Of a stretch of 64,000 bases of DNA, positions 1 through 10,335 are shown piece after piece (position 1 is the stretch's first letter; each line of letters opens with the position of its first letter). Source of the stretch: Pleodorina starrii (Eukaryota; Chlorophyta; Chlorophyceae; Chlamydomonadales; Volvocaceae). The position numbers and the translations under genes were made by a program. Location: positions 1,896,001-1,960,000 of the forward strand of contig BRXU01000014.1 in assembly GCA_030267565.1 (NCBI GenBank), written 5' to 3'. Under the pieces are notes generated by a model. The model was given only the letters and a program-made list of their open reading frames with translations. It searched no databases and was not told the DNA's origin.

Positions 1-232
1 CGTTCTTGTGAGAGCAAATGCGGCGGCGCTTGGGAATTAGGACGCGTGCTTTGCTTCAACAAAGTGCTTCAGAATTCCGTGGGGTGCGCTTCATGGCCGC
101 TGGAGTTTGGGTCCTTTTTACCGGCCTTATGCCTTACGCCGGATGAGGGCTTGTGCCAACGGCAAACATACCGTACCACATGCATTTTCTGCAAGCAACC
201 GCCCCGCGCGTCTCCCTTCTCACACCCTCCAG

Positions 233-443
233 GTACGCCGACCCCGAGTGGTCCATGGAGAAGGATGTGGAGAGCGGCAAGCTGCACGGCTCAATGTGGG
301 GCATCAAGGACAAGAACGACCCGGATGCTGCCGCAAGGTCCGCCAAGCCCGGTGCCGGCGTGCACCTCATCGCCGCCACGTCATCGTCTATCGAGGCGGC
401 CGAGGAGCAGCCGCTGCCCGTGGCGCGCCGCATGCTGCACTAG
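233..443 (+). CDS. terminal exon of an unrecognised protein (5' part unresolved)
   Basis: A C-terminal exon follows a pyrimidine-rich acceptor (CACCCTCCAG, AG at 231-232) and runs in frame to TAG at 441-443. It encodes about 70 residues, starting YADPEWSMEKDVESGK and ending PLPVARRMLH. The intron falls after the second base of a codon. The encoded stretch is mixed-charge and soluble, with an Ala/Ser/Glu-rich end and no membrane span. I do not recognise the family. The sequence from 1 to 232 presumably holds the preceding intron and perhaps another exon, but no join could be fixed. Confidence rests on the clean acceptor, the GC-rich codon use typical of this genome, and a TGTAA poly(A) signal about 500 bases downstream. 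Confidence 0.5.
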
Positions 444-936
444 AGGGCCAACGTGAGGCGCCCAGCTGGGCCTGGCATGACAGGCAAAGCCAGGCCGGGC
501 TGGTGGAGAAGCTGTGGCAGGCGTTGCTATGTGGCGGCTGCCGGGCAGTGGAGTGGGCTATCGACGCGCATTAGGGTGGTACATGAGAGCACTGCGCTGT
601 GCTCGGCATTGCTGCGAAAGCGGGACGGCATAGCTAAAGCTACATTGTACCATACGTGTTGGCCGCAGATGATGGCCGCACAATATGCGTGCGTCATGGC
701 CGGGGGTGGCCGGCAGATCGGTTTTACAGTGCTTAATGCGCAGAGACGCTGCTCTCATGTCTGTATTCCTTTGCCGTGCATGTGGTTCGAATAAGCCAAA
801 AAGCCGACTGGTTTTAGGGAGTACTACGCAGGAATGTCCTCTGTACGCAGGTGTGTTTAAAATGGTATATGAAAGGGCGCGCTAATCGCCCTTCGTAAAT
901 GGGATGCGCATACGTGACGGCGTTCGCTTCGCGATC

Positions 937-941
937 TGTAA
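937..941 (+). terminator. TGTAA poly(A) signal for the gene ending at 443
   Basis: This is the first TGTAA, the canonical volvocine polyadenylation signal, downstream of the stop at 443. It implies a 3' UTR of about 500 bases. The region 444-936 holds no other gene that I can support. Confidence 0.4.
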
Positions 942-1055
942 CGTCTACTTGCATGTGCACGTATTTGTTGAAATGGAACATTTCGAGCAATGGACCCATT
1001 CCCATCCTTGGCTACAGCCAGCAAGAGGAGACAAAAGAGCGTGCGCTCCTGCCGC

Positions 1056-1410
1056 ATACAGTAACATGGGTCCCATGGGTCTCACGGGTCCCTTGGGCCC
1101 CATGGGCTGTCCGAGCTCCACAGGGCCTGTGGAGCTCGGACAGCCCAAGAGATCAGTGAGATCCATGGGACTCGTCAGACTCATGGAATCTGTGGGACCC
1201 GTTGGGACCTGGGGGAACCATAGGACCTGTGAGACCCATGGGACCCATGAGGCCCATGGGTCTCCATGCGACACGTGGGACCCATGGGGACCATGCAACC
1301 AATGGGGCCCGTGGGCCCCATGGGATCTGTGGGACTTGATGGAACCTGTGAGAAAAATATGTCCTATGGGACCCATGGAACCCACGAGACCCATAGGACC
1401 CGATGGGACT
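1056..1410. repeat. degenerate 9-bp ATGGGACCC minisatellite, block 1
   Basis: Dozens of variants of ATGGGACCC / GGGTCCCAT occur nearly head to tail (CATGGGTCC, CATGGGACC, GTGGGACCC and similar). Several frames are open for a long way simply because the unit has no stop, giving collagen-like Gly-Pro-Met strings that I do not treat as protein. The block grades directly into the 19-bp array that follows. Confidence 0.85.
1103..1147. repeat. 45-nt near-perfect palindrome
   Basis: Two 22-base arms, beginning TGGGCTGTCCGAGCTCC on the left, are exact reverse complements around a single central G at 1125. The palindrome is embedded in the 9-bp repeat block. It would extrude as a long hairpin or cruciform. 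It is flanked by repeats rather than by any gene, so a terminator role is unlikely. Confidence 0.9.
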
Positions 1411-2828
1411 TGTCGGGACCTCGACCCACGGGCCCAGCCTCGACCCACGGGCCTAGCCTCGACCCATGGGTCCAACCTCGACCCACGGGCCCAGCCTCGA
1501 CCCAAGGGCCTAGCCATGACCCATGGGCCAAACATCGACCCACAGGCCCAGCCTCGACCCATCGGCCCAGCCTCGACCCACGGGCCAAGCCTCAACCCTA
1601 GGGTCCAGCCTCGACCCACCGGCCTAGCCCCGACCCACGGGCCCAGCCTCGACGCACGGGCACAGCCTCGACCCATGGGCCTAGCCTCGACCCACGGGCC
1701 TAGCCTCGACCCACGGGCACAGCCTCGACCCATGGGCCCAGCCTCGACCCACGGGCCCAGCCTCGACCCACGGGCACAGCCTCGACCCATGGGCCTAGCC
1801 TCGACCCACGGGCCTAGCACCGATCCACGGGCACAGCCTCGACCCACGGGCACAGCCTCGACCCATGGGCCTAGCCTCGACCCACGGGCCTAGCCTCGAC
1901 CCGCGGGCCAACCATCGACCCATGGGCCCAGCCTCAGCCTATCAGCCTAGCCTCGACCCATGGGCCAAACCTCGACTCACGGGTCCAGCCTTTACCCACA
2001 GGCTTAGCACCGATCCACGGGCCCAGCCTCGACCCACGGGCCTAGCCTCGACCCATGGACCTAGCCACGACCCATGGGCCCAACATCGACCCACAGGCCC
2101 AGCCTCGACCCATCGGCCCAGCCTCGACCCATCGGCCCAGCCTCGACCCACGGGCCCAGCCTCAACCCACCTGTCCAGCCCCGGCCCACGGGCCCAGCCT
2201 CGACCCACGGGACTAGCCCCAACCCATGGGCCTAGCCTCGTCCCATGGGCCAAACCTCGACCAACGGGTCCAACCCTAACCCACAGGCCCAGCCTCGACC
2301 CATCGGCCAGGTCTCGACCGACGGGCCTAGCCCCACACATGGGCCCAGCCTTGGCCCACGGGCCCAGCCTCAACCCACGGGCCTAGCCCCGGCCCACGGG
2401 CCCAGCCTCGGCCCACGGGCCCAACCTCGACCCACAGGCCCAGCCTCGGCTACAGGCCTAGCTGGACCCATGGGCCCAACTTCGACCCAAATGCCAAGCC
2501 TCGACCCACGGGCCCAACCTCGACCCACGGGCCTAGCCTCGTCCCATGGGCCAAACCTCGACCCACGGGTCCAGCCACGACCCACAGACCCAGCCTCGAC
2601 CCACGGGCCTAGCCTCGACCCACGGGCCCAGCCTTACACATGGGCCCAGCCTTGACCCACGGGCCCAGCCCCGACCTACAGGCCCGGCCTCGACCCACGG
2701 GCCTAGCCTCGACCCATGGGCCTAGCCTTGACCCATGGGCCCAACCTCGACCCACAGGCCCAGCTTCGACCCATCGGCCCAGCCTCGACCCATGGGCCCA
2801 ACCTCAACCCACGGGTCCTGACCTGTCA
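1411..2828. repeat. 19-bp minisatellite array, about 70 units
   Basis: The unit is close to CCTCGACCCACGGGCCCAG. Period 19 is seen directly between successive CCTCGACCC starts, with frequent single-base variants (CACGGG/CATGGG/CATCGG, CCTAG/CCCAG). Because 19 is not a multiple of three, three units make a 57-nt superunit that translates as a 19-residue repeat of the QPRPTGLASTHGPSLDPRA type in any stop-free frame. That explains the long open frames on both strands here. No start context, splice sites or codon bias argue for expression. Confidence 0.95.
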
Positions 2829-2830
2829 GG

Positions 2831-2986
2831 ATCAACCCGTTGGTCGCCGTGGTGACATGACCTGCCGCGACCGGCCCGTGGGTCGCTGTGAGGACCTGAT
2901 ATGACACGATCAACCCGTGGTTCGCTGCGGTGACATAACCTGACGCGACCGACCCCTGGGTCGCTGTGAGGACCCATGGGTCACAC
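2831..2986. repeat. two tandem 78-bp units
   Basis: Two imperfect copies (2831-2908 and 2909-2986) both start ATCAACCCG and contain GGTGACATRACCTG and GGGTCGCTGTGAGGAC at the same offsets. They immediately follow the 19-bp array. The second copy ends with the palindrome GACCCATGGGTC. Confidence 0.8.
2971..2982. repeat. dispersed 12-bp palindrome GACCCRYGGGTC (first of eight copies)
   Basis: Exact GACCC-RY-GGGTC palindromes occur at 2971-2982, 12268-12279, 17430-17441, 43684-43695, 43932-43943, 44896-44907, 59246-59257 and 63830-63841. They lie in introns, in coding sequence and in intergenic DNA. The core ACCCRYGGG is also the centre of the 19-bp minisatellite unit. I know of no named element with this sequence. 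Confidence 0.85.
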
Positions 2987-3049
2987 AGTGTGGGACCCTT
3001 ATGGCGCGAGGTCCGTACGCACTATGTTTTGAGGCGGTAACGTCAAAGC

Positions 3050-3430
3050 GCCCATGTCATATCACTCCAGCACGATGTCAAACCCTTTGGACGAAGCCTG
3101 CGGGCGTCGTTGCCCATAATGGAACCCGACGCGCTGAGGTCGGCCTCATCGCGCGAGAGCTCGTTCTCAGAGTACGCCAAGCCCTCGATGGCGGTCTCAT
3201 TGCGCTCATTGTTTGCATAGTGATTACACTAAAGTTGTGCGGCGTCGGCGAGCGGCTGCGACCGCGGCCGGCCCTGCGCGGCGTCGGCATGGCCAGGCAT
3301 GGCTCTCGGAAGCTCGGCCTGACCGACCACTGTGTCTTGTCGAGAAGCAGCAGCGCCTTGTCAATATCCATGTTGATTTTATGCAGAACTAGCCGGCAGA
3401 GAAACTCATTCGGGAGTGCCGACCGTGGTG
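3050..3430 (-). pseudogene. coding-like fragments, possibly of a decayed element
   Basis: On the minus strand two stretches read like real protein but in different frames. One contains NEFLCRLVLHKINMDIDKA and LLLLDKTQWS; the other contains NETAIEGLAYSENELSRDEA and GSIMGNDARRLRPKG. They are separated by a Pro/Arg-rich part that could be an intron or a frameshift. I could not settle a splice join or a start, and I recognise no domain. Base composition is lower in GC than the neighbouring genes. A decayed transposon gene or an unrecognised small gene are both possible. Confidence 0.25.
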
Positions 3431-3452
3431 AGGGACCGGTGCGCTTGTAGGT

Positions 3453-3476
3453 CGTACTATTTTAGGAAATAGTACG
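3453..3476. repeat. 10-bp perfect hairpin
   Basis: CGTACTATTT and its exact reverse complement flank a TAGG loop. It lies between the minus-strand fragments at 3050-3430 and the plus-strand candidate at 3602, so it sits in a divergent spacer. Confidence 0.7.
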
Positions 3477-3601
3477 GCACGCATGCTCCAGCGCTTTTCC
3501 CGCGCACATAGAAGGTATTCACATAACTGGATGGCCTTGTATCGCTTCGTTATATGTGCCCCAGCAGCTTTGGTCACTTAGGCAGCTGTTCATTAGTGGA
3601 C

Positions 3602-4018
3602 ATGACCACGCAATTCTCAGAGCAATTACGCGTAGCACGGGATTGCATTAAACAAGCAGAGGACATCAAGGCCGTGCGTGATATAGCACTCTTCGAGCTC
3701 GCGCGCTATGTTGCCGATTTGAAAGTCAATTCGGTGATAGTGTTGAGTGATGGCCCCAGCGAATACTTCCCCGAACGCGATACTCAGCATGACACGTGGG
3801 AGCCTTGATTCCGGACACATGCCTGGCTTGAGCATAGTGCATAGGAGCAGTGCTCTGCTGCCGCTGCGCTTGTGCAGAGTTGCCCTTCGTCATGTAGTAA
3901 GTTTGGCGAGAAGTTCGCGAAACGGAACGCGATGGAGATCGCCGAGCGCTTGTTCTACCAAGTATATGACATAACTGAACGATTGGTCTTGAAGGAAATC
4001 AAGACTAAGCTAAAATGA
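3602..4018 (+). CDS. candidate small two-exon gene, 104 aa, unknown
   Basis: A possible exon 1 (3602-3795) starts ATGACCACG and encodes MTTQFSEQLRVARDC... through ...PSEYFPERDTQHDT. A GTGGGA donor at 3796 and a CATGTAG acceptor ending at 3897 join it in phase to exon 2 (3898-4018), which encodes KFGEKFAKRNAMEIAERLF and ends LVLKEIKTKLK-TGA. The joined chain looks helical and charged, with Lys/Glu alternation and no membrane span. I do not recognise it. Codons are AT-richer than in the neighbouring genes, so transfer or a mobile-element origin is possible. If the splice is wrong, exon 1 would stop at TGA 3806-3808. Confidence 0.3.
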
Positions 4019-4184
4019 GGTTGTATTGGCTGTAACGGGGCGAGGGGTCAACGTTAGACTGCCCCCCCCCCCGGGGCCACGTTAGACTTTTTGGCCACGT
4101 AACGTGTAACGGACCCGTTACCCCATGCGAACTGACCACGTTTCCTGTAGAGTGATAACGTAACGTGTCATGTAAATCCAGCAT

Positions 4185-4760
4185 AAGACCATGGGACCCA
4201 TGGGGCTCATAGGATCACATGGGAGACGTGGCACCTACGGGACCCTATGTGGCCCTTAGGACTATGGGGCCCATGGGACACCATGGAACCCATGGGGCCC
4301 CATGAGACCTGGTGGACTCATGGGAACTGTGAGACCCATGGGATCCGTGGGGCCCGTGTAACCTATGGGGCCCGTGGGGATCAATGGGACCCATGAGAGC
4401 TATGGGAGCCATGGGACATGTGGGAGCCATGGAATCCGTGTGATTAATGGGACGCATGGGACCCATGAGACCCCGTGGAACCCATGGGACCCCTGGGGCC
4501 TTGGGACCCATAGCGGCCGTGGGATCTCGTAGGACCTATGCGACCCATGGGACCCCTGGGATCTATGGGACCCACAGGACCCCTGGGACCTGCGAGACCC
4601 GTGGGGCCCGTGGAACCTGTGGGACCCATGGGGCATGTGCGACCCATGGGACCTATGGGATCCACTTGACCCCATGGTGCCCGTGTGACACATGGGATCC
4701 CACACGACCTGTTGGAGCCATGGGGTCCATGGGAAAGCATGAGACCCATGAGCAGCCTTG
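4185..4760. repeat. degenerate 9-bp ATGGGACCC minisatellite, block 2
   Basis: The same family as the block at 1056-1410: variants of ATGGGACCC, GTGGGACCC and ATGGGGCCC in close succession, ending near CATGAGACCCATGAGCAG. It is separated from block 1 by the 19-bp array and the small coding island. Open frames on both strands are a by-product of the repeat. The short spacer before it (4019-4184) holds a run of 13 cytosines and no gene. Confidence 0.85.
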
Positions 4761-4798
4761 TGGAGCGGACGTACGGCTTCTCCCATATCGCTTCATAC

Positions 4799-5455
4799 AT
4801 GCCACCACCACCACCACCACCATCACCGCCATGACAACCACGACCGCCCTGCACATGCGCGTTGGCGAGCACGATCGTTTACGGTTATCAAGTTGTTCCA
4901 CAGAGGCGCCTACAACTCGCTATACGGCACCGCCTGGACGCAGCTCTTCCTAAGAACACACGCGCGACGCGCCTCCCCCCTGGCTGACCACGTTGTTCGC
5001 TGCTCACCGTCTACCCAACGTCACCGAAAAGCGGCCTGGCCCCGGCGTCCGAGAGTTGCTAGTTAGCCTCAAGTCGGTTCCTCTGGCGTCAGCGCGTCAA
5101 ACACTTTAAAAGACGTTTTCAGTACCAATGATGCCTTCATTCCTTGCGTCACGTTGAACGCTTTTCATAGCTTGCGTCACGCCCTCACTGCTGTTCGTGC
5201 CCTCTCCTTCCAGTCTTTCCGGCCCACGGCATGCGGTAACAGGCACCCGCTGGCCCCAAACCCCAGCGACCGCCTCCCTCGCCACACCCGCAGCGCCGCA
5301 TTCAGCACCGCCCGCTCCGCTCATCATCCCTGGCCCCGCTCGCCGCGGCCCTGACCCAAGCCTCTCACCCATCTGCAATAGCAAGACAGCGCAGTTAAAG
5401 AACTGTAAAACGAATTAAATCCGGGGCAGAGCAAGCTCTAACCCTGCATAAAAAT
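4799..5455. other. microsatellite and gene-free spacer
   Basis: An ACC trinucleotide run (about 4799-4825) follows the 9-bp repeat block. From there to the PfkB 3' end I see no splice-compatible coding exon on either strand, only low-complexity C-rich sequence. Confidence 0.5.
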
Positions 5456-5460
5456 TTACA
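5456..5460 (-). terminator. poly(A) signal of the PfkB gene
   Basis: TTACA on the plus strand reads TGTAA on the minus strand, about 195 bases beyond the PfkB stop codon. This is a usual volvocine 3' UTR length. Confidence 0.65.
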
Positions 5461-5653
5461 ATCATTGACAACGTCACTAACCAATCCCCGCTAGCCATCA
5501 AGCTTCCCCCCTCGCCATCTCCTCTCCCGCCGCCGTCTGCCGAGCCTCGTCCTTCCCCCCTCCCCCTGCCTAACCCGAAAGCCGCGGCCTCCCCGCCTTC
5601 GCACCTCCTACCTTCCTTCCAACGCCCCGGCAGCAGCGTACCCCGATTCGTGC

Positions 5654-8600
5654 TTAAGCTGCCGCGCTGAGCTGCTGCCCCTGCCCCTGCGCCTGCCCCT
5701 GCCGCCGCGCAAGCGACTGCAGCAGCAGCTCCCGCGCCCGCCCAAACGCGGCGCGCTGCTCCGGCGGCGCGGCAGAGCCGCCGCCCGTCCCCGTCGCCCC
5801 CTCCTCTAGCAGGTGCAGCACCTTTTCCAGTCGGGCCACGTTGCGCCCCGCGCCGCGGCCGGTGGCCGTTGCGCCGCCGACGGCGCAGGCCAGTGCGAGC
5901 GTTACGTCGGCGGACCAGCCGCGGATGAAGCCCATGACCACCGCGGCGGCGAAGCTGTCGCCGCAGCCTACCGTGTCGACCACTTCTACCTGCGGGTGAT
6001 AGCAGGGCCGGGTCGGGACGTGGCGGGGATGGTGGCAGGGCCGGGGCGGGCGTGGTAGCCGGGCCGGGCCAAGGCGGGGCTGGGTCAGGGCGGATTGCTT
6101 AATGGTTGTGGGGAATCGGGGCTGCTACCGTAGACATGGGCATTGCAGCAGTTTCGGGGTTGTGCAGGTGCGGGGCTGCCGTTGCGCAGAGGCTGTGCGG
6201 ATGGGCCGCGCAGGAGTGTGCGGCACGGTGCCCGGTGTGCGGCGCACGAGACAAAGGTTTGCAGCGAAGTAATGGCGGCGACCTGGGCAAACGGAGCGAG
6301 CGGGGGCGCGCAGGAAGCACCCGCCTTTCACCGTGGCTGCCGGAACATACTGCAATCCGCCCAGCACAAGCTTGCAAACCGCCTAGGCGTTCCCGGCGCC
6401 CCGTGCCGCCTGTGCACCCCTGCCTCCTTGCCTTGCGCCGGCCACGCTTCCCGGCACGCCCCAATCCCGGGGTTGCAACTCCGCCCACGGCCATGCTTCG
6501 CGGAACTCCCACAGCGCCACATATCAGCATGCATGCCATTTTGCCTCCTTCGGACTTATTGCACGTCCCCCCGTACCCGCTTCGTCCCCGCAAACCTCTC
6601 ACCTTGACGGCCCCCATCCGCGTCGTCTGCACGCCGCCACCGCCGCAGCCGTTGCCGTTGCCGCTGCCGTGACCGTTGTCAAAGCCGGGGTGGCTGTGCC
6701 CGTTCGCGCCCTTACCGTTACCGCTGGTGCTGTTGCTGCCGCTGCCGGCCCCGCGCGTACACAGCAACGCGCCCTGCGCGCCCATCTTGACGACCACCCA
6801 CTGCGCTCGGGCGCCCGGCCGCGCCAGCACCCACTTGGCGGCCGCCTCGGGGTCCTCCAGCCCCGTCACCACTCGCGCCTCCTCCTGCGCGCGTACGTCA
6901 CACGCCACACGTCACGTCACCCAATATCCCTTCCCACGCGGTTACATAAAAGCGTCGATAAGCGCATCTGAGTGCCGGGGTACTTGCCCCTTCCCTCTGC
7001 AGTCCGCACCACTCCCTCGCCCTCCGAAACCATCGCCCCCTGGACTCACCTCCGTCATGAGTACGACACAGCTGAGGTCCAGCAGCAGGTCCAGCGCCGC
7101 CCGCCGGGGGCCCTCCAGCATCGTCTGGCAGCGGGGACCTGCGACAGTTGGGGGGAGAGGAGAGGAGAGAGGAGGCGTGAGGTGGGGCCACAGTTGGGGA
7201 GGGCTAGACAGAAGTAGACAGAAGATAGTCCGAGGGAGACAAGGGGAGGGAGACGGGCATATCCACGGTAGGGGGCGGCGGCGCGCCCGTTAGGACAGGG
7301 AGGGTTCCGAGCAGTGCCGCGTGTCGCACTGAAAAGGGAGGGCTGGGCTACAGTAGAGAAGCTGGGTCTGGAGCGCCGCGGCGAACCGACAGCGGCATCC
7401 ACCTGCAGCAGCCGCGGGCTGCCAACCGCAGCCGCAGCAGTTTCCGCTTCTCCGCGCGTGCACCTTGCCCCGGGCAACGACCAAACCAGCCACAGGAACC
7501 CCTCCCTGCAATGGAAACCAGTCCAGTCCAGCCCAGCCCAGCTGCGCCCCCTTGGACTACCTGGGTCGAAGAAGATTGCGGCGCCGTGTCGGATGGCGTC
7601 GCTGCAGGCCGCCTGCACCGCCTCCAGAGGCAGCTCATCGAATATGAAGCCGTTGGTGAAGATCGCTCGCGAGGAGCGGAGCACCTGGGGGGGCAGGCAG
7701 GCGGGCGGGCAGGCAGGCGGGCAGGCAGGCAGGCGGGTAGTGAAGATGACACACCGTGCAGCGATGAGGCGGATGCAGCGGTGTGCGATGAGGTGTGCAG
7801 CAGCGGATGCAGAGGTGTGCAGGTGGGGCCGCGCACGAGACGACGCTGGGTGGGTAGAAAAGAAGCGGAACGGAACCGCAGCCAAGTACGGTAAGCTGAG
7901 GCGCCGGCAGGCCGGCGGGAGGGCGGGAAGTAACCGAGGCTCGGGAGGGCGCGCCAGGAGGCGCCAGAATGGGCAAGAATGAAGAAGAAGAAGCACAGCG
8001 AAGAGCGAGTGCGCGGGGGGTAGGGTGGAAGTCAGGCGGGTCCATGCGGGCGTTACGCAGGGGCCGTCCAGGGAGGGACGGGAGGGGCCGGAGGCTCGGC
8101 GGGGCCGGCGGGTGCTCGACCCACATCGGACTCGCCGCCCAGCCAAACGCCCTCTGGCCGATCCTCGCACGCCCTCACCCCAGACCGCCCTCGCCCCTCG
8201 CCCCACGCCTCCACATACACACACGAGAACCATCCCGCGTCCGCACGCCCCGCAGTATACAGACCCCACGGAGCACGGACGCGTCACACCCTGTCTCCTC
8301 ACGGCTCCACACCGGCGCCCAATCCCATGCACCAACCCCCAAACCCCAACGCTGTCCCATAGCTGCGGTTTCTTCTTTCCTACGCCCCCCACGAGCCCCC
8401 CATGGCGCCCCCCTGGCGCACGCACCCCCGTGGCCTCGCTGGGCAGCGTCCGCATTCCCGCCAGCAGCGGCCAGGGCCCGAAGTCGTATCGACTGCAGAA
8501 CGCGTGATGCGAGGCGGCGTCCACCAACACAAAGCAGATGAGCGTCGAGTCCACCACCACCGGGGTAGACTGAGATTGGGACTGAGGCTCAGACTGGGAC

Positions 8601-10335
8601 TGGGGCTGGGCCTCAGGGGATGGCTCGATGCGCGTGGTGGCCTGCACGCCCTCCTCCTGCGCGGAAATGCACAGCGCGGGGCGGTGTGGCTCGCAGCGGG
8701 GCATCCGGAAGGAGTCAGGGGGTGATATGCTCTTCTATTTTAACAATGAGTCACTGCGGGGGGTAGTAGGGACCGGGAAGGGGTTTGGCCCCTGCGACCA
8801 CGCTGTCCCGGTGTGCGGCAGCGGCACAGGGCACACGGCATTCACCAGGCCAGCGGCCAGCGATCACGTATGGCTCGACCCGCTTACCCGCAGGACCTCG
8901 TCCATGAACTCGCCGTACACGTCCGTACCAATGTGCCCCACGCTTGCGACCTGCAACCCCAGCCGCGCGGCTGCTACCATGAAGTTGCAGTTGCCGCCCA
9001 CCTGAGGGACGTGTTGAGTGGTTGGGAGGGTAGGTGCGTGACAACAAAGGTGCGGCGGTGGTTGGGCGAGTGAGCGAAGGGCAAGCAGGTCGTGAGAAGT
9101 TGCCGGGCATGGGGGCGGGCGAGTGGGCGAATGAGTGAGTGAGTCGGGGGTATGAGAACCTCAAAAGAGGGCCGGCCGGGTGGGTGGAACGTGGAAGGCA
9201 GGGCGACAGGAAACCACGCGTTGTAACGTTCTGTCCGCCAGGGGTTTCCGAGTTTCCGACCGAGTCGGGTTGCCGTCGGGTTTCTAGACGTGCATGGGCC
9301 GCGGCCCTGCTGGGCACGGCAACCGACCGGCAACATTCACGCCGCTTGGGTTCCGGTCCGTCTCATTCCCGCACGCACCTCCCAGGACGACTTGTCGGGC
9401 GGCGAGGCGGTCAGCGAGTCCAGCAGCTGCCGCCTGACCCCTGGGTCGGCAGGCGGCAGCTGCTCCATGGGCAGCACGGCGTCTGTGTGTGATAGTCAGG
9501 GACAGGGGAAGAGGGTGAGGGGGAGACCAGGGGGGGATGGGTCAGGCGCTCAGGCCATCAAGAGGGGGTAGGGAGTGCTGTGCGTCGTTGGTACTGGTGG
9601 CAGCAACCAGCCCCCTCTAAAACGCCCTGGCACCACCAGTGAGACAGCTAACACCAGAAACGCTGGATGATGATGATGACGATGATGGGAATAGGAGGAT
9701 GGATTAGGAGAGGGACAGGGAGGAGTGGAGGGAGAGGGGGGCACGGCGCGACCGCCGAGCTGGTGGTTGGTGCCGTACGCTCGAGGGGCAAGAAGCTTTG
9801 AGCTCCGATCAGTCCGAGCAATGGGGCATGCGGACATCAATGACCGGGGGCATTTCGGGAGGCCGCCGCCCGACAAGGTCTGAGAATGCCGTTGTGGAAG
9901 GATTGATGTTGGAGGAGGAAAGACGGACGGCGCTTTAGTGCGAACCCACGACTCTTGCCTGCACTCTCCCCATGAGGGGTTCAGCAGTGGGACGTTGCCC
10001 CTGGCAGGCTGAACGCGCAACCAGGCCATATAGCAGTAGGTGCCGCCACGCGTTTCCCCGTGGGAGCTGTTCTTACCGACGCACAAATTGCCGAAGCCCA
10101 CGACATCGACCCCGCGCTCCGCGGGCGTCGCTCGAGCAACGGAGGGCCTGCGCTGACTTGAGGCTCGCGAGTTGTTAGCGCTACTCCAGCCGAGGTGCTG
10201 CGGCGGATGGTAGGTTGGGCAACTGCGGGCATGGCAGCTTGTGACTGTCGGAGTTGCGGCCGGACGCTGCTGCTGCGGCTGGTGGCCGGCCCGACGGGGT
10301 TGCAAGCAGTTACTGTGTGACGGACTTTGCAACAT
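5654..10335 (-). CDS. PfkB/ribokinase-family carbohydrate or nucleoside kinase, 512 aa
   Basis: Eight exons: 10335-10077, 9482-9379, 9001-8888, 8656-8426, 7684-7561, 7138-7050, 6884-6603 and 5989-5654. All phases agree and the total is 513 codons. The ATG at 10335 is the first after an in-frame TAG. The N-terminus (about 75 residues, Ser/Arg/Gln/Pro-rich) looks like an organelle transit peptide. Next come VDVVGFGNLCVDAVLP, the substrate-side motif VGGNCNF (122-128), DPGPRCQTMLEGPRRA, and the ATP/anion-hole signature DTVGCGDSF (405-413), with Asp411 the expected catalytic base. The family phosphorylates a sugar or nucleoside hydroxyl with ATP; the substrate cannot be read from sequence. Cys replaces the usual Ala in DTxGAGD. 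Two low-complexity inserts (Gln/Ser repeats in exon 4, Gly/Asn in exon 7) enlarge the protein. Divergent from the CBM48 gene. Confidence 0.92.
7684..7740. repeat. GGCA/GGCG tetranucleotide microsatellite in a PfkB intron
   Basis: A run of GGGC/AGGC units lies directly upstream (minus sense) of exon 5. On the transcript strand it is a CCTG/CCCG-rich tract ending at the CCCCCAG acceptor, so it doubles as the polypyrimidine tract. Confidence 0.7.

Noticed and set aside
904..1893. A long open frame encoding collagen-like Gly-Pro-Met and QPRPTG-type repeats, and its mirror on the minus strand
   Set aside because: Both are by-products of stop-free 9-bp and 19-bp tandem repeats; all frames are equally open and no splice or poly(A) context fits.
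7055..8704. A 549-codon minus-strand open frame
   Set aside because: It reads through three PfkB introns; the conserved kinase segments inside it are separated by clear GT-AG introns.
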